From assembly GCA_964649095.1 (NCBI GenBank), contig CAZYPH010000030.1, positions 1 to 21,570 of the forward strand: 21,570 nucleotides of DNA, written 5' to 3'. Numbering within the stretch: position 1 is the first letter of the stretch; each line of letters starts with the position of its first letter. Of this stretch, positions 15,424 through 21,570 are shown piece after piece. The notes beneath the pieces were generated by a model that had not been told where the DNA came from, searched no databases, and worked only from the letters and a program-made list of their open reading frames with translations. Source of the stretch: CAZYPH01 sp964649095 (lineage in GTDB: Bacteria > Bdellovibrionota > UBA1018 > UBA923). The position numbers and the translations under genes are program-made.

Positions 15424-16821
15424 ATGACAAAAAAATCTAAACCGATGCCCCACAAACCGAAGTGGGGACAAATATATGATAATTTGTATGGCTTCGTAAA
15501 ACTAACGCCCACAGAAGAAGCCATCATCAACTCGCCCTACTATCAAAGACTACGATGGATTAAACAACTAGGCTTTGCCACCTACATCTTTGACGGTGCC
15601 GAACACACGCGTTTTGCGCACGCTATTGGTGCGCTTCATATGGCCAATTTGATGATTGAATCGATTGGTCGGGCCGTGTCGCCAGAAAAATTATTTAACC
15701 CTCGTGCGCAAGATGCCGATACCAGGTTCCACCGCAACGTGCGTGTTGCGGCGTTGTTACACGACATCGGAACATTTCCATTCTCGCACGCCATTGAAGG
15801 CGCGTATATTAAAGTCGGGAAGACATTAAAGGGCCCCTCTCGTGGAAAACCCTTGCCGAATAACCACGAACATCTGGGATCGTATCTCGTAAAAAACACC
15901 TATTTTAAAGGCGGTTTGACGCAAATTTTAGAGCGTGGCGGCATTGATGCTCAAGAGCTGTCGTATTACATCAAGGGCCATGCGCCCGATGTTACGGCAA
16001 ATCACATACTGCATTCTGATCTCGATGCCGACAGGCTCGACTATTTAGTACGCGATGCCCACCACACTGGTTTGCGTTATGGGTTTATTGATCGCGATTA
16101 TCTTTTACACCACCTAGTAGCTACTAACCGTGGATTGGCGCTCAAAGAACAAGCGATGCACGCGTTTGTCGATTTTTTATTGGCTCGTTACAGCTGGTAT
16201 TCACAAGTGGTGCGCAATGCAAGTTCGGCCAAATTTGATGTATTGGCCGCTAATATTGCACATTATTTGCTGTCGCATGGATTGATTTATTCGTTTCAAG
16301 AACTGTTGAGTATTTCGCAAAATCCCGAAGAGTTTTTTACGTTCAACGACGTGTATTTTATTGGGCGCGTGCAAGAGCTTTATCTTAGTAAAACAATTGA
16401 AGATCCGAAAATTTTAAGCCAAATGCAGATGCTCCTCTACCGTATTGCGCCGACAACCATTCGCATTAAAGAGACGCAACAACGTGTCGCCACACCAAAA
16501 CAAATTGAAAAATACAAACGTGCATTGTTACGCGTACAAAAGAATATAGAAGATATCTTTGAGGCCCATGGCAGTGGCGACGAGTGGGTAATTGCCGATA
16601 TTCCCCACAAAGAATTAACGTTAGTGAGCACCCACCAAGGCGATTCTATTTTGGTACAAACACGAGACAACGAACTGCTAAAACTCAATAACTATCAAGA
16701 TAACTTACTAGGTAGTCTGATGAAGACGACGACGTTTATTCCGAACCTTTACGTCAACCCCTCTGGAATGGCTCTTTTACGCTCTAAAAAACGTCTGTTA
16801 AAAACTACTCTCCTTCGTTAA
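15424..16821 (+). CDS. HD-superfamily phosphohydrolase (COG1078-like)
   Basis: A cytosolic metal-dependent phosphohydrolase related to dNTPases such as dGTPase and SAMHD1. In 465 residues the metal-binding HD elements are in order: HTRFAHAIGALHMA (61-74), the HD pair in ALLHDIGTFPFSHAIEG (H113, D114), NNHEHLG (147-152) and HSDLDADRLDYLVRDAHHTG (197-216), which is very typical of this subfamily. Substrate is unknown; relatives hydrolyse dNTPs or other phosphorylated small molecules. It follows thrS by six bases, so the two probably form an operon. The 3' end overlaps the convergent exonuclease gene by 17 bases. Confidence 0.85.
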   Translation: MTKKSKPMPHKPKWGQIYDNLYGFVKLTPTEEAIINSPYYQRLRWIKQLGFATYIFDGAEHTRFAHAIGALHMANLMIESIGRAVSPEKLFNPRAQDADTRFHRNVRVAALLHDIGTFPFSHAIEGAYIKVGKTLKGPSRGKPLPNNHEHLGSYLVKNTYFKGGLTQILERGGIDAQELSYYIKGHAPDVTANHILHSDLDADRLDYLVRDAHHTGLRYGFIDRDYLLHHLVATNRGLALKEQAMHAFVDFLLARYSWYSQVVRNASSAKFDVLAANIAHYLLSHGLIYSFQELLSISQNPEEFFTFNDVYFIGRVQELYLSKTIEDPKILSQMQMLLYRIAPTTIRIKETQQRVATPKQIEKYKRALLRVQKNIEDIFEAHGSGDEWVIADIPHKELTLVSTHQGDSILVQTRDNELLKLNNYQDNLLGSLMKTTTFIPNLYVNPSGMALLRSKKRLLKTTLLR

Positions 16822-17497
16822 CGGCGTTGAGTTTTAACAGCCGATAGGCCTGAGATGGATTGTGGTGATCGGGCACGTACACGCCTTGATCTAACGATTT
16901 TAAGATTTGAATAAACACCTGGGCCTCAAGATACGCGTCGTTCAAAGCACGATGTGCAGGCCCAATCGGAACCAGGCGCATCATACGCTCAAAATCATGC
17001 AAATTTAATTGCTCTACCTTGCGGTTAGAAATGGCACACCACAAGAAGCCAAGCGTTTTGACATCAAACGCAACCCCAGAAAACGGAAACTGTTTTTTGT
17101 AATATGCGTACACGCGACGAAGCAGCGGTATATCAAAGTAGTTGCCCCATGCGCAGAGCTTTACGTCTTTCAAACGCGGAGCATATTGCAAGATCCAAGA
17201 TTCAAACTGCTGCGATACGATAGGCCACGGCTCAGCGGCATCGACCATCGCCTGTGTAATGCCCGTAAGTTTTTCAATAAATGGCGTGATCGATTCTTCA
17301 GGCCTCACTAACGCGCTAAACTGATCGATGATTTTTAATTCCGACGAAACGTAAACGGCGCCAATTTCGATGATAAAATTATTAGTCTGCTCAAACTCGT
17401 TAGCAGAATCGCTATCGGGATCGATCGCCGACTCACCACTGAAACGATTGGTGGTGGCTTCGAGATCAATAACAACGAAGTCATTTTTCACTTTCAT
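16805..17497 (-). CDS. DEDDh 3'-5' exonuclease
   Basis: A member of the DnaQ-like 3'-5' exonucleases, closest in look to the ERI-1/KapD type. Taking the ATG at 17497 gives 230 residues. The catalytic acidic residues are D11 and E13 (VVIDLEAT), D122 in CAWGNYFDIPLL, and H182 with D187 in AHRALNDA, so the DEDDh set is complete. A GTG at 17524 is also in frame, but the ATG is preferred because a TATAAA box (17508-17513, minus strand) lies between them, only ten bases from the ATG, with no Shine-Dalgarno site. No polymerase domain is attached; the substrate could be RNA or DNA. It is divergent from the SDR gene and overlaps the HD-domain gene tail to tail. Confidence 0.85.
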   Translation of the reverse strand: MKVKNDFVVIDLEATTNRFSGESAIDPDSDSANEFEQTNNFIIEIGAVYVSSELKIIDQFSALVRPEESITPFIEKLTGITQAMVDAAEPWPIVSQQFESWILQYAPRLKDVKLCAWGNYFDIPLLRRVYAYYKKQFPFSGVAFDVKTLGFLWCAISNRKVEQLNLHDFERMMRLVPIGPAHRALNDAYLEAQVFIQILKSLDQGVYVPDHHNPSQAYRLLKLNAVNEGE

Positions 17498-17545
17498 AGG
17501 GGTTGGTTTTATAGTCGCCCGCACGATTTGTAATGGTTTATTTCA

Positions 17546-17574
17546 TCGACTAAGCGCCGTAATTTTTTGATACT
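17546..17574 (+). promoter_or_regulatory. candidate SDR promoter close to the ATG
   Basis: TCGACT at 17546-17551 (4/6 to TTGACA), spacer 17, and GATACT at 17569-17574 (4/6 to TATAAT). The expected start point is about three bases before the ATG at 17584, leaving no room for a ribosome binding site. Confidence 0.35.
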
Positions 17575-17583
17575 TTCGAGACT

Positions 17584-18294
17584 ATGAAAAATTTAAAAAC
17601 GTATTTTATTACAGGCACTAGCCGCGGCATTGGCTTCGAATTAGTGCGTCAATTGGCCGATGGCGGGCACCACATTTATGCAACGACACAACACCCTGAA
17701 AACGCCGTTAAGTTGACCGAACTACAACAAAAACACCGCGACCAAATTAAAATTCTACCGCTTGATATTGAAAAGGATGCGTCAGTGACGGCGCTTCAAC
17801 AAGCCTTAGAGAGTGTTGGAGACGAACTTGTCATCGACACCGTCATTAATAATTCTGGTGTGTATTTAGACCGGGCTGATTCGTTTGAGTTAGTCGATTT
17901 AGAGCACGTGCGACGCACTTTTGAAATTAACACCATAGGCACCATGCGTGTGACACGTGCGTTAATGCCGTTTCTAAATCGTTCGACGGCACCCAAGCTT
18001 ATAAATATTTCTAGTTTAATGGGCTCAATCGAAGACAATACCAGCGGGGGGTATTACGGCTACCGTATTTCAAAAACCGCGATTAACATGTTCACCAAAT
18101 CGTTTGCCATGGATTACCCGCATATTACCGCTCTTGCGTTACACCCGGGCTGGGTACAGACCGACATGGGTGGTACGTCAGCACCGACAAGCGTCGAAGA
18201 ATCGGTCTCAGGGTTAATAAAAGTTATTGATGCTGCCGGCCTCAAACGCACGGGGCAGTTCATCGACTTTGAGGGGGACTTGTTGCCGTGGTAG
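17584..18294 (+). CDS. short-chain dehydrogenase/reductase
   Basis: A classical SDR of 236 residues that would use NAD(H) or NADP(H) in the cytosol. It has the nucleotide-binding TGTSRGIG (about residues 11-18), NNSGVYLD in place of NNAG near 90-96, the catalytic serine in LINISSLMGS, and the YxxxK pair in YGYRISKTAINMF. The tail HPGWVQTDMGG is typical of the C-factor (CsgA)-like and carbonyl-reductase-like subgroup. Substrate cannot be inferred. It is divergent from the exonuclease gene. The stop codon TAG overlaps a GTG at 18288 that opens a small downstream frame. Confidence 0.88.
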   Translation: MKNLKTYFITGTSRGIGFELVRQLADGGHHIYATTQHPENAVKLTELQQKHRDQIKILPLDIEKDASVTALQQALESVGDELVIDTVINNSGVYLDRADSFELVDLEHVRRTFEINTIGTMRVTRALMPFLNRSTAPKLINISSLMGSIEDNTSGGYYGYRISKTAINMFTKSFAMDYPHITALALHPGWVQTDMGGTSAPTSVEESVSGLIKVIDAAGLKRTGQFIDFEGDLLPW

Positions 18295-18510
18295 ATTTTT
18301 GGAAATGGACACCGCCTGCTGAAAACAAAGAAGCCAACTTTTAAACTAAGTACTGTAGAAAAACTCATCGAAACTGAGATGGAACGCGGACTATGGGTAC
18401 AAACTAATTCTAACGACCTTAAGCGCGTGCATTCTGAATTTGTGAATGCGGCAAAAAATCGAACAAAAGATGCTCGAGTGAATCTACGCCTTAACCCTAA
18501 AAGGCGATAA
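18288..18510 (+). CDS. possible small protein split by a +1 frameshift
   Basis: A GTG at 18288 overlaps the SDR stop and opens an 18-codon frame (VVDFWKWTPPAENKEANF) ending at TAA 18342-18344. Skipping one T in the run TTTTAAA continues directly into a frame that stays open to TAA at 18508-18510 and reads KLSTVEKLIETEMERGLW onward, ending RLNPKRR. The joined product would have about 73 residues and a normal-looking composition. Without a shift, the second part has no ATG until 18379 (43 residues). It may be a programmed shift, a broken gene, an assembly error, or noncoding sequence. I recognise no family. Confidence 0.3.
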
Positions 18511-18572
18511 CAAACTAAAGTAAAATAACTTTACCAAATCCATTGGCACGAGACGTGAATAGGCGAGAGTGC

Positions 18573-20192
18573 ATGGTAACATCTATTCACACTTGTGCTT
18601 TGGTAGGCTGTAGTATTTATCCCGTAAACTGCGAGGTAGACCTTTCGAATTCGATTCCTAGTTTTCAACTAGTGGGTTTGCCGAGTTCGATGACTCAGGA
18701 AAGTCGCGAGCGCGTGCGCGCTGCGATCACAAATGCTGGTTTTGATATTCCACCGAAACGCATCACCATCAATATGTTGCCCGCCCACTTACCCAAGTGG
18801 GGCTCGCATTTTGAATTGCCGATGGCCTTAGGCATTCTGCAATCGATGCAAAACCAAGGCGCAGCCGAGCACACGTTATTTAGTATGGGCGAGCTCAGTT
18901 TAGATGGCAGCATTCGAGAGGTTGGTTGGGCAGCTCTTTTAGCGGAGTGGCTTATGCAAGGCCACTTTTCAGCTAAAAACCTCACGTTGGTAGCACACAC
19001 TAACGACGTCACCAGTATGCAAAAATACTGCCCCGAGATCGAAAAACACTGTCATCTTATTGCCATCAAACATTTAAATGAATTTCCTCAGTTGTCAGAA
19101 GCGTTGGAGAAAAACAAAACTACGCCGCTAGAAAATGGAGCTCCTCAAAAAGCTATTCCTGACAATGCGCTGCCGCTTTCAAATTTTGTAAAATTAAAAA
19201 GTATCGAAAACGAACCACTTGCAAAATTAGCAGGTTATCTGGCGATTGCAGGGCGTTTACATGCGCTATTTGCGGGTTCACACGGCGTGGGAAAAACTCA
19301 CATGGTGCAAGGCATCTGTGAAGCCACACCGCCGCTCAGTTTTGCCAAAGCTATTCAACGTAAGGCCTACATAGATTTAATGACGCTGGGTACACAATCG
19401 GCGTCGTCACCGTTAAATAACGATTCGTATCGACCCATCGTTGCGCTTCAAACGAGTATTTCACGAGCAGCTCTCGAGGGCGCGCTACTCAACAACGGCC
19501 AAGTCAATATGGGGGAATTATCCAAAGCACATTTGGGCACATTAGTGATGGACGAGTTTGCAGAGTTTCGACGCGATGTTTTAGAGGCCTTGCGACAACC
19601 CATTGAAGAAAAATTAGTGCGCCTTCAGAGAGCCAAACTAAAAACGACGATGCCGTGCGATTTTCAACTTTTAGCGAGTACTAACTTATGCGGGTGTGGG
19701 CGGTTTAGTCCGACAAAACCCTACGACTGCCGCTGCTCGAAACTGCGCATCGAAACCGTGCAAACAAAACTATCGGGACCCATTTTAGACCGCTTCGACT
19801 TGGTGTTACTTATGGGCGTCGACCGACACCAGTTTCTATCACGGCGCGCGCGTGATGAACTGGATCGTTTATTAGCGACACCGCATTTGGGTGAAGCTGC
19901 CGTGTCGCTACGCGAAGCATTTCTACGCGAGCGAGTGAGCATGCAAGTGCAGATTTTTAAAGACCGCGAACGGGCCTCGCGCTCTCGCGTAAAAAAGCTG
20001 GTTATTATGCACGCTTTTCAGACGCTATTTGACATCGACGAATGCACAGCGGCTCACGAAGAGATTCTGAGTTTTCTGCGAGAAGACGTCACTCGTGTGT
20101 TCACCGGGCAGGGTTTTATGCCGACCGCCCGAATAAAACCGGTGGGCCACTTACAGTCATCGACTTCTAGTAGTTCGGTGGCGGACCACTAG
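18573..20192 (+). CDS. comM: ComM/YifB-family Mg-chelatase-like AAA+ ATPase
   Basis: ComM-type proteins are hexameric helicases that aid branch migration during natural transformation. I chose the ATG at 18573 (539 residues) over the TTG at 18543 because MVTSIHTCALVG matches the family's N-terminus. The Lon-like N-terminal part (1-200) contains PPKRITINMLPAHLPKWGS and MALGIL. Walker A is GSHGVGKT (235-242), Walker B LVMDEF (324-329), followed by EFRRDVLEALRQPIEEKLV. A Cys-rich loop CGCGRFSP...CRCS (373-388) and GPILDRFDLVL follow, then the C-terminal Mg_chelatase domain. The protein is slightly longer than usual (about 505). It stands between the SDR gene and a CofE-like gene; no other competence genes are in the window. 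Confidence 0.92.
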   Translation: MVTSIHTCALVGCSIYPVNCEVDLSNSIPSFQLVGLPSSMTQESRERVRAAITNAGFDIPPKRITINMLPAHLPKWGSHFELPMALGILQSMQNQGAAEHTLFSMGELSLDGSIREVGWAALLAEWLMQGHFSAKNLTLVAHTNDVTSMQKYCPEIEKHCHLIAIKHLNEFPQLSEALEKNKTTPLENGAPQKAIPDNALPLSNFVKLKSIENEPLAKLAGYLAIAGRLHALFAGSHGVGKTHMVQGICEATPPLSFAKAIQRKAYIDLMTLGTQSASSPLNNDSYRPIVALQTSISRAALEGALLNNGQVNMGELSKAHLGTLVMDEFAEFRRDVLEALRQPIEEKLVRLQRAKLKTTMPCDFQLLASTNLCGCGRFSPTKPYDCRCSKLRIETVQTKLSGPILDRFDLVLLMGVDRHQFLSRRARDELDRLLATPHLGEAAVSLREAFLRERVSMQVQIFKDRERASRSRVKKLVIMHAFQTLFDIDECTAAHEEILSFLREDVTRVFTGQGFMPTARIKPVGHLQSSTSSSSVADH

Positions 20193-20235
20193 ACTTGTGC
20201 AACAAACCTTACGTGGCTATTCTAGTTGACGGCTG

Positions 20236-20271
20236 AAAGCTCCTGAGAGCTTTGGTGAATACTGTTTTTTT
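20236..20271 (+). terminator. stem-loop with delayed T-run between comM and the CofE-like gene
   Basis: AAAGCTC (20236-20242) and GAGCTTT (20247-20253) form a perfect 7-bp stem with loop CTGA. Seven Ts lie at 20265-20271, eleven bases after the stem. The gap makes it a weak Rho-independent terminator. Confidence 0.35.
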
Positions 20272-20287
20272 GAAAGGGTCTTACTAG

Positions 20288-21040
20288 ATGGCATTACCGA
20301 ATCTAAGTGTTTCTGCGATTCCGACGCGTATTTTTGAAGTGGGTGAGTCGTTAGAAGATTTCGTCGCAGAACATGTCGATGCGTCTTTAATTCGTGAAGG
20401 CATGATTCTGGCGGTGACCTCGAAAATTGTAAGCCTGGCTGAAAGTAGATTAGTCGATAAATCGCAAATCAGTAAACACGCACTCGTCGACCAAGAGGCC
20501 GACCATAACTTGGGTGAAATTGGTTACGGGTGTTTTTTAACGATCAAAGAAGGTTTATTGATTCCTTCAGCGGGTATTGATGAGTCGAACTCAAAGACCG
20601 ATCAATATATATTATATCCTGAATATCCATTTCAGAGTGCACAGATTTTGTGGCAGCGTTTGCGCACAAGATGGGGGCTGGAGAGTCTAGGCATACTTTT
20701 AACCGACTCGCACACCACACCGTTAAGACGTGGCGTCACCGGCATTTCGTTGGCGCATTGGGGGTTTCATGGCCTACGTAATTGTATTGATAAACCTGAC
20801 TTGTTTGGCCGAAATCTAAAAATGACCACAGTGAACTTAGCCGATGGCCTAGCCACCGCAGCCACACTAATGATGGGCGAAGCCAACGAAGCCCGCCCAG
20901 TTGCTGTGATTTACTTCGAAGACAACACTAATAATATACAATTTTCTGAATATATAGATTCTTCAGAGTTAAGAATGCCTTTGGAGGAGGATCTTTATTA
21001 TCCTTTGATTGGGGGGCGGGTTGGGGCTGCCTCACTCTGA
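20288..21040 (+). CDS. CofE-like (F420-0:gamma-glutamyl ligase family) protein
   Basis: The 250-residue protein resembles coenzyme F420:L-glutamate ligase, which adds glutamates to F420-0 using GTP. Family-like segments are LIREGMILAVTSKIVSLAES near 35-54, the LIPSAGIDESN region (91-101) and LLTDSHTTPLRRGVTG followed by SLAHWGF (about 136-158). The length matches archaeal CofE. No other F420 genes are in the window, and F420 is not known to be widespread in Gram-negative groups, so the substrate may differ. An AAAGGG site lies about ten bases before the ATG. Transcription is probably separate from comM because of the 95-bp gap with a stem-loop. Confidence 0.75.
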   Translation: MALPNLSVSAIPTRIFEVGESLEDFVAEHVDASLIREGMILAVTSKIVSLAESRLVDKSQISKHALVDQEADHNLGEIGYGCFLTIKEGLLIPSAGIDESNSKTDQYILYPEYPFQSAQILWQRLRTRWGLESLGILLTDSHTTPLRRGVTGISLAHWGFHGLRNCIDKPDLFGRNLKMTTVNLADGLATAATLMMGEANEARPVAVIYFEDNTNNIQFSEYIDSSELRMPLEEDLYYPLIGGRVGAASL

Positions 21041-21071
21041 AAATGCCATAACTACGCAGAGATTTTTTTTT
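21035..21071 (+). terminator. weak terminator after the CofE-like gene
   Basis: CTCTG (21035-21039) and CAGAG (21057-21061) can pair, followed by A and nine Ts (21063-21071). The T-run is convincing, but the stem is short and the 17-base loop long. Confidence 0.4.
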
Positions 21072-21345
21072 ACACACTAGCCACTAACTCGCGGCATTTA
21101 GAAAACTAAACCAGGACTTCCGCCAGACCGCGAGACATTGATAAATATTCCTACAAGATTTTAAACAGCTATCACGCCAGTCACTAATGACTTTAATTCA
21201 CAATTCATAATAAGTCGCAATTTCCCAGGTATTATTTGCCATCTATTTTAGTCATTAAATTATATATATATTATTATTAATGTAATCAGGTCATTTTAAC
21301 GAAAATTAGAAGCAATCATACAAATTCTAATTTAGGGGAGGCTCC
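21041..21345. other. 305-bp AT-rich intergenic region before the last gene
   Basis: Much more AT-rich than the surrounding genes in its last half. It contains the terminator-like T-run, a TTGCCA at 21236-21241 that could be a -35 box, an 11-base alternating TA tract at 21261-21271, and a perfect 9-bp inverted repeat (21303-21333) next to the ribosome binding site. No open frame is apparent. Confidence 0.6.
21303..21333 (+). promoter_or_regulatory. 9-bp inverted repeat beside a strong ribosome binding site
   Basis: AAATTAGAA (21303-21311) and TTCTAATTT (21325-21333) are perfect reverse complements with a 13-base spacer. The right arm directly abuts AGGGGAGG (21334-21341), an unusually strong Shine-Dalgarno site. 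Possible roles are an operator or an mRNA hairpin near the ribosome site. Confidence 0.5.
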
Positions 21346-21570
21346 ATGGCAGTGCCGGCAGATACTTCGATAACCGAGAAACGGTATCTACAATCTTATT
21401 CAAAGCTATTTCTTGTCTTTCTGGCAATCAGTACTCTAATGGGATTGTTAGTAACACCAGGCAATGCTCAGCAAAACGGCAGTACTCAGCAAAACAGGCC
21501 AGTTCGAAGACCAAGACCCATGACACCCGCTCAAGCGGTCGAGGCAGCCGCCAACGAAGGCCGGCCAAAC
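21346..21570 (+). CDS. secreted protein, 3'-truncated by the window end
   Basis: An open frame of 75 codons runs to the window edge without a stop. The ATG at 21346 follows the strong site AGGGGAGG by four bases. The N-terminus is polar (MAVPADTSITEKRYLQSYSK), then a hydrophobic segment (about residues 21-38) and a probable signal peptidase site after GNA (GNA|QQ, near residue 43). The visible mature part is rich in Gln, Asn, Arg and Pro and contains a short duplication (AQQNGS, TQQNR). No family can be assigned from this fragment. Confidence 0.7.
   Translation, partial: MAVPADTSITEKRYLQSYSKLFLVFLAISTLMGLLVTPGNAQQNGSTQQNRPVRRPRPMTPAQAVEAAANEGRPN

Noticed and set aside
21009..21026. G-rich run at the end of the CofE-like gene as a possible G-quadruplex
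   Set aside because: Only three separated G-tracts of three or more are present (G6, G3, G4), so a stable three-layer quadruplex is not supported.
1..21570. Mobile elements, CRISPR arrays, toxin-antitoxin or phage-defence systems
   Set aside because: No transposase, integrase, direct-repeat array or known defence domain is visible; the HD phosphohydrolase and the DEDDh exonuclease are more simply housekeeping-type and are not in a defence-like cluster.

Overview
The window reads as a stretch of ordinary chromosome from a Gram-negative bacterium. Evidence for an outer membrane includes an ADP-heptose pathway kinase, a heptosyltransferase-type glycosyltransferase, a lipoprotein with a clean lipobox, and a lytic transglycosylase. 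There are no transposases, integrases, phage genes, CRISPR arrays, rRNAs or tRNAs that I can recognise. Gene style suggests a deltaproteobacterial or Bdellovibrionota-like lineage, but that is inference and no marker here proves it.

Layout. Bases 2-1715 (+) hold the 3' part of a DUF299/PpsR-type regulatory kinase-pyrophosphorylase followed by ilvE. Bases 1741-4365 (-) encode a large exported VWA-domain protein, divergent across a 715-bp gene-poor gap from a probable lipoprotein gene (5081-6064, +). A 130-bp fold-back sequence fills much of the next convergent gap. Bases 6330-10601 (-) are a tight operon, hisC-cmk-GT9-hldA, with two 4-nt ATGA overlaps. A lytic transglycosylase gene (10645-11331, -) follows, then a 307-bp divergent region with three hairpins, then rimI (+). 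A lipoprotein gene (12154-13533, -) lies back to back with thrS (13615-15417, +), which is followed by an HD-domain phosphohydrolase gene. The latter overlaps a convergent DEDDh exonuclease gene. An SDR oxidoreductase gene, a possible frameshifted small ORF, a comM/yifB-type gene and a CofE-like gene follow on +. The window ends inside a secreted-protein gene with a strong ribosome binding site.

Functional themes are amino-acid metabolism (ilvE, hisC), nucleotide supply (cmk), LPS inner-core assembly (GT9, hldA), envelope proteins (VWA protein, lipoproteins, transglycosylase), translation (thrS, rimI) and nucleic-acid or natural-transformation functions (exonuclease, comM).

I see no convincing new multi-gene system. 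The most unusual signals are small-scale: a repeat family confined to hisC, a possible structured leader RNA before the transglycosylase gene, the long fold-back at 6199-6328, a ThrRS without its TGS domain on a possibly leaderless mRNA, and an apparent +1 frameshift in a small ORF after the SDR gene.
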